Assembly: GCA_959607825.1 (NCBI GenBank)
Contig: CAUHNW010000038.1
Location: forward strand, 1 to 13,291
DNA from: HGM13006 sp900757695
Lineage (GTDB): Bacteria; Bacillota; Clostridia; Oscillospirales; Oscillospiraceae
Length of the DNA: 13,291 nt
Direction: 5' to 3'
Part shown: piece by piece, positions 7,495 through 13,291 of the stretch
How positions within the stretch are numbered: position 1 is the first letter of the stretch
Layout of the letters: every line of letters starts with the position of its first letter
The notes under the pieces: model-generated
What the model saw: the letters and a program-made list of their open reading frames with translations, nothing else
Told to the model about the DNA's origin: nothing
The model's database searches: none
Made by a program: the position numbers and the translations under genes

Positions 7495-9273
7495 TCAAAG
7501 CAGGCCATGGGCAGCGGCTGCTTCCTTTTCACCGGGGAAGTAGCTGGTGTATCTCTGGAGATACGGTTCGCTGCGGTCACCCTTCCAAGCGTCGGGATAC
7601 TCAACCCGGCGGATTTTCATGCCCCCGTCCTGTCCCTTTTCCGCTACGAAGTAGCAGAGGAAGTTTTCATCGTCGCGGAAAGGGAAGTCCTCACGGTAAT
7701 GACAGCCGCGGCTTTCCTTGCGCTCCAGACTCAGACGGAGCTTCATCTCTGCCTGCAGAACCTTGTGGCGCAGCTCCGTGCAGTTTTTGAGATCATGGGC
7801 ATCCATAGCCATGACCTTGGGAAGTATATGGTTGCGGATGTAGAGAACGTTTACCAGAGCCGCATTCAGACGATCCTCACTTTTTACCAGCAACGTCCAG
7901 AAGGGGGTCATAGCAGCCTGTAGGCAATCCAGTGCCCACACGGCGTCGTAGCCCTTTTCCAGGCGCATGGGCGCGGTATACTCGTCATAAAGCTGCTGTA
8001 CCTTTTCGGGAGAAATCTTTTTCAGCTCCACATGGCTGGATTTCACATATTCAGATGCCGCTTCCCCGGAGCGCTTGCCCTGAAGACCGAAGAAATTGGA
8101 AGTGAAGCCGGTTCTGCCGGCGTAGGTAGCACCGCCGACGGGACCGCCGTTGCAGCCGTCGCCTGCACAGTACAGGCCGGGGATGCCGGTATAGCCCACG
8201 GTGTCCTCGCATCCACAGAAAATGCCGCTGACGGTATGAACCGGCATGCCAGGTGCAACGCCGTAAACGCCGCCGGGCTGGTTTTTCGGCTCATCGGTGT
8301 CGACGCGGTTGTTCCGAACATCATCGGGATGATCGTTCTGCCACAAGTAGGGATGCCAGGAGGGGGCATCGGATTGATAGGGCTTGCCGCCCTCCACCAC
8401 ACAGGTAGCGATGGCACTGCCGGTGCCCGTGAGCTTGTCGAGATTGACCTTCCGCTCCTCACCACCATTGAGCATCATGTTCTGAAGATATGGGAACGCC
8501 TCCTTTGCCCATGCGTTGGAGGGGGAGTCTCCCTTGGCAGAATGATAATCCTCAAATTCCTGACCGATAATGGGCAAACCATGTTGATAACCAATGGCGA
8601 TGGCATCAAAGCTGGCACCGCCGGTGGGCCAACCGGCAGGACGATAAGCACCGCTTCCCATGCAGAGAATGGTAGCCTTTGCATGGAAGACCATGGGTGT
8701 ACCGCTTGCCACGTCAAAGCCCACGGCGCCGATGACCTTTCCGGCGTCCTCCACCACATCGTAGATCATGGTGTGGTCAACCACGGTAACGCCATTTTTG
8801 AGAAGGCCGGGCATAAAACGTTTATGACGAAGCCGATTCCCGACCAAATCCCGATAGCCGAAATAGTCGTCGTTCTCAGCAAAGCCTGTGGAGTTGGCAT
8901 CGGGGTACTGCTCCGTAAGGCCCAGCTCGGCGTAAAGCTCATAGACGCTTTTGGATTCTCTGATCCAGACATCGAACCAGTTCTGGTTTGCTAGATATTC
9001 GCCTTCGTGGAAGTAGAGCTTTTCCACAGTTTCACGTTCATCGCCCTTATCCGCATCAAACCATCGGGTACAGCACACATGGGGACTTTGACCGGAATAA
9101 CCAGGACGACCTTTGTCTACCAATACGACAGACATGCCCGCCTTACGGGCAGTAACTGCGGCGCTGAGGCCGGCATATCCGCCGCCTATCACAAGCACGT
9201 CGCATTCGTACTGCGTTTTTGCGGGAGCCTTCGCCTCGTCAAAGGGAAGCTCGCCGTACACACTGTATTTCAT
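7495..9273 (-). CDS. FrdA/SdhA/AprA-superfamily flavoprotein reductase, substrate unknown
   Basis: This 592-residue protein is the first gene of the leftward operon. Residues 25-55 are the FAD dinucleotide fold (DVLVIGGGYAGLSAAVTARK, acidic strand end at Asp53). A second FAD segment lies at 367-406 (LYCAGDGCNGG, then an A-G-R-T-G stretch and G-K-R-S-G-E-A-A). Residues about 430-575 are the helical C-terminal domain of fumarate reductase, L-aspartate oxidase and APS reductase alpha subunits, with R-K-E-S-R-G-C-H-Y-R at 518-527. There is no Tat or Sec signal and no haem motif, so it is a soluble cytoplasmic enzyme. The partner is a small ferredoxin, as in AprBA, not a three-cluster FrdB; no sulfate-pathway genes are seen. 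AAAGGAG precedes the ATG by about six bases. Likely reaction: two-electron reduction of an unsaturated or oxidised organic compound. I could not place the substrate-binding His/Arg residues with certainty. Confidence 0.85.
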   Translation of the reverse strand: MKYSVYGELPFDEAKAPAKTQYECDVLVIGGGYAGLSAAVTARKAGMSVVLVDKGRPGYSGQSPHVCCTRWFDADKGDERETVEKLYFHEGEYLANQNWFDVWIRESKSVYELYAELGLTEQYPDANSTGFAENDDYFGYRDLVGNRLRHKRFMPGLLKNGVTVVDHTMIYDVVEDAGKVIGAVGFDVASGTPMVFHAKATILCMGSGAYRPAGWPTGGASFDAIAIGYQHGLPIIGQEFEDYHSAKGDSPSNAWAKEAFPYLQNMMLNGGEERKVNLDKLTGTGSAIATCVVEGGKPYQSDAPSWHPYLWQNDHPDDVRNNRVDTDEPKNQPGGVYGVAPGMPVHTVSGIFCGCEDTVGYTGIPGLYCAGDGCNGGPVGGATYAGRTGFTSNFFGLQGKRSGEAASEYVKSSHVELKKISPEKVQQLYDEYTAPMRLEKGYDAVWALDCLQAAMTPFWTLLVKSEDRLNAALVNVLYIRNHILPKVMAMDAHDLKNCTELRHKVLQAEMKLRLSLERKESRGCHYREDFPFRDDENFLCYFVAEKGQDGGMKIRRVEYPDAWKGDRSEPYLQRYTSYFPGEKEAAAAHGLL

Positions 9274-9297
9274 AAATATCTCCTTTCCGAGTCGGCA

Positions 9298-9326
9298 TGA
9301 CTTCTAAACAAATATTACCCTGTCAA
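9298..9326 (-). promoter_or_regulatory. Probable activator-dependent promoter of the reductase operon
   Basis: On the leftward strand a consensus TTGACA (9326-9321) lies ten bases downstream of the inverted repeat at 9336-9370. At the expected 17-base spacing, the -10 position (9303-9298) reads AAGTCA, a poor match to TATAAT. A good -35 next to a protein-binding palindrome, with a weak -10, fits a promoter that needs an activator such as the adjacent AraC-type protein. The assignment is from pattern only. Confidence 0.4.
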
Positions 9327-9335
9327 GGGGGGAAT

Positions 9336-9370
9336 GAAAAGATATCAATCTTCAATCTTGATATCTTTTC
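9336..9370. promoter_or_regulatory. Perfect 13-bp inverted repeat, probable operator in the divergent promoter region
   Basis: GAAAAGATATCAA (9336-9348) and TTGATATCTTTTC (9358-9370) are exact reverse complements around a 9-base spacer. The centre also holds a tandem CAATCTT-CAATCTT repeat (9346-9359). It ends exactly where the -35 box of the rightward promoter begins (9371) and lies next to the leftward TTGACA. It is therefore well placed for the AraC-type regulator to control both its own gene and the reductase operon. It is too far from any upstream stop codon to be an obvious terminator. Confidence 0.6.
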
Positions 9371-9399
9371 TTTACAACATTCAAAACTCATATTATAAT
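9371..9399 (+). promoter_or_regulatory. Sigma70-type promoter of the AraC-family regulator gene
   Basis: TTTACA (9371-9376), 17 bases, then TATAAT (9394-9399) is close to the consensus. Transcription would start near 9406, giving a leader of about 60 bases before the ATG at 9465. The inverted repeat directly abuts the -35 box, so a bound regulator would probably block or touch polymerase here, suggesting autoregulation. Confidence 0.7.
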
Positions 9400-9464
9400 A
9401 CGGGTAATTCAGGACAAATAATGAGTCCTCCGGGGGCAATGAATTCACGAGAGGAAAACGCGCT

Positions 9465-10538
9465 ATGGATACAACACGCGAGGCACAAACGCTGGAGCAA
9501 TACATTTTCCATCTTACAAAAATTGAAAATGCCATTAACGAATACCGAAGCAGCGGCAACATGGACGCGCTCTATGAGCTGCAGAATGACCTATCTTCCC
9601 GTCCGATCCTGCAGAAATGGCTGGCCTTTGCCAATATGCCGGAGCTGGACACGGCGCTCAATGCCATGCACCGGAAAAGTGTCTGTATGACAGCACTCTC
9701 GCCCTATAGGGATGTGATGCTCCATTGTCAGACGGAATGGGACAAGCCTGTGGAGTTTATCCATATTGTCTATGTTCATAAAGGCTGCTTTAGATGCACT
9801 GTGCCCGGCGAGACCATGGAGTTGAAACACGGTTGGTGCTATATGTTCAATGTAAACGCAGACAAGACCATTTATCCGGATTCAACAGATGCCCAGCTGC
9901 TGAACTGTCTGATTTCACAGAATTACTTTGAAAACATTCTTCTGGAAACCTTTGACCGGACGGTATTTTTCTCCCATTTTCTCACGCAGGCATTCTACAC
10001 AGTAAACAGTGCCCGAACTAAACTGGCATTGGATACATCCGGGAACGATGTTGTAAGGACCATTTTTTCCAATGCAATTGTGGAACAGGTCAATCGAAAT
10101 CCCCTCTATGAGACTGCAGTCAACAGTTTGGTGTCCATGTTAATGGTGGAGCTCCTCCGAATCTACATGGAGGACAGCGATACGAAGCACTATCTGGAGC
10201 TGGGCAACAACAAGCTTTCTGACATTCTTGACTATATCGACAGCAACTGCGCCACGGTCACGCTGGCGGAGGTGGCAAATGCCTTCCACTTCAACCCCAG
10301 CTATTTAAGCCGGATCATCAAGTCTCAGACGGGGCAGACCTTTACACAGGTTCTTCAGACCATCCGGCTGAGAAAGGCGGCGTTGCTGCTCCAGTCCACG
10401 AGTATTTCCGTATCTGACATCACCAACTTTGTGGGTTATCACAACCTGACCCATTTTTACCGGCTCTTCCGGGAAAGCTACGGAGTATCCCCGGCGGAAT
10501 ACCGGGAATCGCATATTCACGCCTCGAAGTATTATTAA
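9465..10538 (+). CDS. AraC-family transcriptional regulator
   Basis: This 357-residue protein has a C-terminal double helix-turn-helix of the AraC type (about 251-348). The first helix-turn-helix includes VTLAEVANAFHFNPSYLSRI (265-284), and the second includes SVSDITNFVGYHNLTHFYRL (315-334). The family signature F-R-E-S-Y-G-V-S-P-A-E-Y-R is at 335-347. Residues about 95-150 look like a cupin-type sensor (HIVYVHKGCFRC, a P-G stretch, then L-K-H-G-W-C), and the N-terminus is helical. GAGAGGA lies about nine bases before the ATG. It is divergent from the reductase operon with 191 bases between the two starts, so it most likely controls that operon and itself. A cupin sensor suggests a small organic ligand, possibly the reductase substrate (inference). 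The gene ends before a strong hairpin shared with the convergent solute-binding protein gene. Confidence 0.92.
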   Translation: MDTTREAQTLEQYIFHLTKIENAINEYRSSGNMDALYELQNDLSSRPILQKWLAFANMPELDTALNAMHRKSVCMTALSPYRDVMLHCQTEWDKPVEFIHIVYVHKGCFRCTVPGETMELKHGWCYMFNVNADKTIYPDSTDAQLLNCLISQNYFENILLETFDRTVFFSHFLTQAFYTVNSARTKLALDTSGNDVVRTIFSNAIVEQVNRNPLYETAVNSLVSMLMVELLRIYMEDSDTKHYLELGNNKLSDILDYIDSNCATVTLAEVANAFHFNPSYLSRIIKSQTGQTFTQVLQTIRLRKAALLLQSTSISVSDITNFVGYHNLTHFYRLFRESYGVSPAEYRESHIHASKYY

Positions 10539-10542
10539 ATCA

Positions 10543-10586
10543 AAAGTGTCCAAAATCATGGTTTTTACCTTGATTTTGGACGCTTT
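10543..10586. terminator. Bidirectional hairpin terminator between regulator and solute-binding protein genes
   Basis: A 16-bp stem (10543-10558 with 10571-10586, one G-T pair) encloses a 12-base loop. The core GTCCAAAATCA / TGATTTTGGAC is perfect. It starts five bases after the regulator stop. T-rich sequence follows on both sides (GCTTTGTT rightward, TTTTGATTT leftward), so it can end transcripts from both convergent genes. Confidence 0.75.
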
Positions 10587-10632
10587 GTTATGCTGACGTC
10601 AGACAGCATTGTCTCGACTTATGGTTTTTTGA

Positions 10633-12369
10633 TTATCCCTCAGCCATCATTCTGTCATATGCGGCCTGATAGACACCGATGATCTCATCAATGTGCAGAT
10701 CGCGGAGCGTCTGCTTGAACTCAGGCAGGTTATCCAAGCTCTCCTGACCCATCAGGAAGGCCAGCGCGTGCTCGGACATATAGGTCAGCAGGTCGGGAGA
10801 ATATTGTGCATAGATATCATTCTCTTCCTGGGTGAAGGTAGCCTTCAGGCCGGAGGGCATATTGTATGCGCCGTCCTTCTCCTGGCTGCTTGCAAAGTCG
10901 ATGGCCTCGATGACATCTTCACCGTAGGTGCTCTTCAGGCGGCTGGCATCCTTGATACAGGGAATCAGGTCACCTGCGTACAAGATCATAGCAGTGGAAG
11001 CGGAAAGACCGTCAGGGTTATTCGTGATCAGCTCAGTAAGCTCGATCTCGCCGTCCTTCATGTTGTAGGCCTCGCCCTCGATGCCGTAGCTGGCAAGGCG
11101 GCTCCCCTCTTCCGTAAACAGCCAGTCAATCATCTGAACAACCAGCTCAGGGTTCTGACAGTTGAAGCCGACGTTCCAGACACCAGACTCCAGGCTGACT
11201 TCTTCTTCGCTGCTGAAGTGGAATACATCGTCCTCATGCTCCATGGGGGAGTACAGGGAAACATAGTAAGCCTCATCGCCAATCTGGGAGGCATAGTAGG
11301 CCATATTGGAATACATGGTTGTGAAGGTCGTGTTCTCACCACGGAGCACATACTCGTCGCAGTAGGGGCCGCCCTCCATGCTCAGAATATTCTCGTTGAT
11401 GAGGCCATCCTTGTACCAGGTGGAAAGGGTTTCGAGGTACCTGTCATAGGCATCGGTCAGGAAGCCAAACTGGATCTTGCCATCGACCACAAACAGAGGC
11501 AAGCTGACATAGGAGCCGTTCTCATAGGTGGCATCGATACCGAAGCCTGCGCCGATTACATTGCTGATGCCCATATCACCAATCACACTCAGAGCCAGAG
11601 GTGCGACAACACCGGGCTGGTCCTTCATGCCCCGGAGCATCTTGTCCCAGTCGTCAAAGGTTTTAATGTCTTCCTTCTTCATACCGATATTGTCCAGCAG
11701 GTCGCCGCGGGTGACAACGCCGGCAACAGGCATGTTATTGATGTTGATCTGCCACATAGCGGTGATCTCTTCGTCGTTCATGACATTGCTGCGGAAGCCA
11801 TATTTGTCGATGGCTGCCAGATAGTTGGGCATATAGTCCATGTAGTCGATCAGGTTCAGGAAAACCTCATCTGCTACGCCGGCAGATGCGCCGCCGGGAT
11901 ACCATGCGCCGCCTTGGATGACAATATCGGGAACGGAGTCGGAGGCAGCCAGCAGGTTGAACTGTTCTTTGGCAAGCTCGGCAGAGGCTGCCTGGATATC
12001 CAGAGTAACACCGGTAGCCTCGCTCCAGCCGCGGAATACGCTCAGCTGCTCGTAGTTTTCCATGTCAATGTAGGGGGTAATTGCAGTGTTGACAGAGGTG
12101 AACATGGAGACGGTCTCATCAGTCTCGACGGGGAACTCCAGCAGTTCAACGCCATCTGCAACTTCTGCGGGCTCTTCTGTGGATTCTTCGGCCACGTCTG
12201 CTTCCGCAGCCCCGGCGGGCGCATCAATCACTTCGGGCGCTTCGGAAACAGCAGATACGGTGCTGTCGGTGGCTGGAACCTCAGTGCTTACGGCTTCGTT
12301 GCCGCCGCATCCTGAGAAAACACAGCACAGCATAGCCAGTGCCAGGATCAGACACAGTACTTTCTTCAT
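10633..12369 (-). CDS. Lipoprotein extracellular solute-binding protein of an ABC importer (family 1 type)
   Basis: This 578-residue protein starts with a lipoprotein signal (M-K-K, hydrophobic core, F-S-G-Cys21); Cys21 would be lipidated and anchor it to the outer face of the membrane. Residues 22-75 form an acidic Ala/Glu/Pro/Ser-rich linker, and no Lys, Arg or His occurs between residues 4 and 112. The rest resembles the carbohydrate or LplA-like solute-binding proteins of Firmicutes, with PDIVIQGGAWYPGG in the first lobe and many aromatic residues. GAGGAG lies about nine bases before the ATG. It has its own promoter and converges on the AraC-type gene. No permease or ATPase gene is in the window, so its transporter must be elsewhere or lost. 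Family is secure; the ligand is unknown and its link to the reductase operon is inferred. Confidence 0.87.
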   Translation of the reverse strand: MKKVLCLILALAMLCCVFSGCGGNEAVSTEVPATDSTVSAVSEAPEVIDAPAGAAEADVAEESTEEPAEVADGVELLEFPVETDETVSMFTSVNTAITPYIDMENYEQLSVFRGWSEATGVTLDIQAASAELAKEQFNLLAASDSVPDIVIQGGAWYPGGASAGVADEVFLNLIDYMDYMPNYLAAIDKYGFRSNVMNDEEITAMWQININNMPVAGVVTRGDLLDNIGMKKEDIKTFDDWDKMLRGMKDQPGVVAPLALSVIGDMGISNVIGAGFGIDATYENGSYVSLPLFVVDGKIQFGFLTDAYDRYLETLSTWYKDGLINENILSMEGGPYCDEYVLRGENTTFTTMYSNMAYYASQIGDEAYYVSLYSPMEHEDDVFHFSSEEEVSLESGVWNVGFNCQNPELVVQMIDWLFTEEGSRLASYGIEGEAYNMKDGEIELTELITNNPDGLSASTAMILYAGDLIPCIKDASRLKSTYGEDVIEAIDFASSQEKDGAYNMPSGLKATFTQEENDIYAQYSPDLLTYMSEHALAFLMGQESLDNLPEFKQTLRDLHIDEIIGVYQAAYDRMMAEG

Positions 12370-12405
12370 TTCAACACGCTCCTCTATCTATTTTGGGATG
12401 GTATT

Positions 12406-12434
12406 ATTCTAGTGAATGAACAGATCCGGAACAA
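12406..12434 (-). promoter_or_regulatory. Probable promoter of the solute-binding protein gene
   Basis: On the leftward strand TTGTTC (12434-12429), 17 bases, then TAGAAT (12411-12406) stands about 36 bases before the ATG at 12369. The -10 matches five of six consensus bases and the -35 matches three or four. It is the only reasonable pair seen close to this start. Confidence 0.45.
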
Positions 12435-12510
12435 TGACTTGTGATTACATTTTTATTGACCTGAGCAACCATGTTTTTGCCCGAAGACAATTAGCTGGGA
12501 GGATTCGTGG

Positions 12511-12600
12511 TTGAATGAATTGCGTTGGACGGTTCAACAGATCTGCAACTTCGGGACGCATCTATATCAGCTGGGCTTTCCGAAAACTGAGATGCAGTAA
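12511..12600 (+). other. Possible 29-residue TTG-start ORF or remnant of a larger gene
   Basis: A frame free of stops runs from 12460 to the TAA at 12598-12600. It has no early ATG, but a TTG at 12511 stands seven bases after GGGAGGA. The peptide is protein-like in composition, with several Trp and other aromatic residues (N-E-L-R-W-T-V-Q-Q, then F-G-T-H-L-Y-Q-L-G-F). It lies in the stretch between the solute-binding protein gene and the element remnant, where little else is seen. It may be chance, or the end of a gene cut when the sister element decayed. I do not recognise it. Confidence 0.2.
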
Positions 12601-12640
12601 CCATATATTTCAAAAATCTCACTTCGGCAATAGTTTCGTG

Positions 12641-12719
12641 TTGACGAAGCCGTTGCCCAATAGTCACCCACCGTCAGCTCCCGTGTTGTCCCGTGTGGGC
12701 TTTTTTCAGCAAGGACGGC
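12641..12719 (+). repeat. 79-bp element-end repeat, copy 2 (upstream of the broken integrase)
   Basis: This is the gap-free partner of 1106-1184 (about 75 percent identical by hand count), keeping the CCCGTGTGGGC motif. Similarity to copy 1 stops at 12719, where the sequence switches directly to integrase coding sequence. In the intact element about 1.2 kb (1185-2403) lies between these two parts, including the whole excisionase gene. To the left, similarity to copy 1 fades before 12641. Confidence 0.75.
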
Positions 12720-12981
12720 TACGGGAGGTCCCATGTCCCCGGACAGCGATTTGAAGATGCTCCACCGGGTACTGGAACGGGCGGGGCTGCCGGAGCTGAG
12801 ATTTCATGATCTTCGGCATACCTTCGCCACCCTGGCCCTCCAGAATGGCGTGGACATCAAGACTGTGTCCGGCATGCTGGGTCACTTCTCCGCAGGATTC
12901 ACGCTGGACACCTACGCCCATGTGACCACGGCAGCGCAACGGCAGGCGGCGGATACCATGGGGGATGTGTTGGCAATATAA
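12719..12981 (+). pseudogene. Truncated tyrosine integrase (C-terminal quarter only) of a second, related element
   Basis: The sequence equals the last 263 bases of the intact integrase gene with 22 mismatches and no gaps. An ATG at 12733 would give 82 residues that match integrase residues 301-382 with one change (Val306 to Asp). It keeps His-x-x-Arg, the LGH histidine and the tyrosine nucleophile but lacks the catalytic Arg and Lys and all DNA-binding domains, so it cannot be a working integrase. GGGAGG lies about four bases before the ATG, copied from coding sequence, so weak translation is conceivable. Nearly all differences are silent, which points to two long-diverged functional integrases rather than a fresh copy. 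The break lies at a shared C or CTAC. The protein may be inert; interference with the intact integrase is speculative. Confidence 0.88.
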
Positions 12982-12987
12982 ACAACA

Positions 12988-13013
12988 CCGGGGTTCCTGC
13001 TACGGAACCCCGG
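12988..13013. terminator. Strong GC-rich hairpin after the truncated integrase
   Basis: CCGGGGTTCC and GGAACCCCGG form a perfect 10-bp stem around a 6-base loop, seven bases after the integrase stop. No T run follows rightward; leftward the sequence TGTTGTTTAT follows, so it may also end the unknown leftward gene that stops at 13071. It is probably the native terminator of an element integrase of this type, and it is missing after the intact copy at 2666. Confidence 0.65.
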
Positions 13014-13070
13014 CTTGACAAACCGTAGTATCTCAGATATGGGATACAGATCTTTTTGGCAAAGGGAAAA

Positions 13071-13291
13071 CTATATGCCAAACTTTTGCGTGACATTACG
13101 AAGTTTAACAGCCATTTCACAATACCACTCAAAATACTCTTGCCAAGCATCGAAACCTTTTCTGATATCACCTGATTGAAATGCAATAATGCGGCAATCT
13201 TTTGACGCTGTTTTCCACTCAAGATCCATGCCTATATAGTGCCTACTGAATGGCTGAAACATCTGGAAATCTCGGAAAAATGACCAGCTCG
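13071..13291 (-). CDS. C-terminal fragment of an unknown protein (5' end outside window)
   Basis: A leftward frame is open from the right edge of the window to a TAG at 13073-13071, giving about 73 residues. The sequence is aromatic and charged (M-D-L-E-W-K, then F-D-A-W-Q-E-Y-F-E-W-Y-C). An internal ATG at 13262 has no clear ribosome binding site, so the gene probably starts beyond the window. It is visibly more AT-rich than the neighbouring cargo. It may be host chromosome beyond the element end or part of another accessory gene. No family was recognised. Confidence 0.4.
   Translation of the reverse strand, partial: SWSFFRDFQMFQPFSRHYIGMDLEWKTASKDCRIIAFQSGDIRKGFDAWQEYFEWYCEMAVKLRNVTQKFGI

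Noticed and set aside
7187..9273. APS reductase (aprBA) for dissimilatory sulfur metabolism
   Set aside because: The architecture is similar, but the ferredoxin is short, the flavoprotein carries an R-x-E-S-R-G-type C-terminal signature, and no sat, qmo or dsr genes are visible.
9336..9370. Reading the 13-bp inverted repeat as a terminator
   Set aside because: No gene ends nearby on either strand; both neighbouring genes start outward from this region, so an operator is more likely.
10590..10609. Short inverted repeat ATGCTG/CAGCAT with the palindrome CTGACGTCAG
   Set aside because: The stem is only 6 bp, without a T run, beside a much stronger hairpin; it may be chance.
10693..12315. Long rightward open frame of about 540 codons
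   Set aside because: It is antisense to the solute-binding protein gene, which has a clear lipoprotein signal and family-like sequence.
1..13291. CRISPR array, tRNA, rRNA or riboswitch
   Set aside because: No regularly spaced repeats, cloverleaf-like tRNA, rRNA segments or recognised riboswitch cores were seen on either strand by eye.

Overview
The window looks like a piece of the genome of an anaerobic, fairly GC-rich clostridial Firmicute of the gut type. Three things suggest this: conjugative-element genes of the Tn916/Tn1549 kind, strong GGAGG-type ribosome binding sites, and oxygen-independent flavin and iron-sulfur reductases. The species cannot be named from the sequence.

Layout. Positions 1-2666 are the right end of an integrative conjugative element. 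In order they hold the C-terminal part of a relaxase, a small convergent membrane protein, a GC-rich non-coding stretch, a 67-residue excisionase-like DNA-binding protein and a complete tyrosine integrase. Only 52 bases after the integrase stop comes the end of a leftward operon (9273 to 2719): an FrdA/SdhA/AprA-type flavoprotein, a two-cluster ferredoxin, a large beta-helix protein without a signal peptide, and an Old-Yellow-Enzyme/dienoyl-CoA-reductase-type protein with FMN, 4Fe-4S and FAD/NAD(P)H domains. A divergent AraC-family regulator (9465-10538) shares the intergenic region with this operon. That region holds a perfect 13-bp inverted repeat between a clear rightward sigma70-type promoter and a leftward TTGACA box. 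A lipoprotein solute-binding protein (12369 to 10633) converges on the regulator across a strong bidirectional hairpin.

The cargo is followed by a broken second copy of the element end. This consists of a 79-bp segment resembling the stretch upstream of the excisionase gene, joined to the last 263 bases of an integrase gene. The integrase piece matches the intact gene without gaps, with about 22 mismatches and only one amino-acid change in the region after Met301. The sister element has therefore lost its excisionase and the N-terminal three quarters of its integrase. A hairpin and the 3' end of an unknown leftward gene close the window.

How it fits together (inference). The regulator probably senses a small organic compound and drives the four-gene operon. 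The flavoprotein-ferredoxin pair and the OYE-type enzyme would then reduce an unsaturated organic acid, enone or related molecule, perhaps as an electron acceptor. The solute-binding protein might capture the same or a related substrate. The module lies between two related integrase ends, so it may have been carried or trapped by conjugative elements. The substrate is unknown, and the beta-helix protein is the least explained part.
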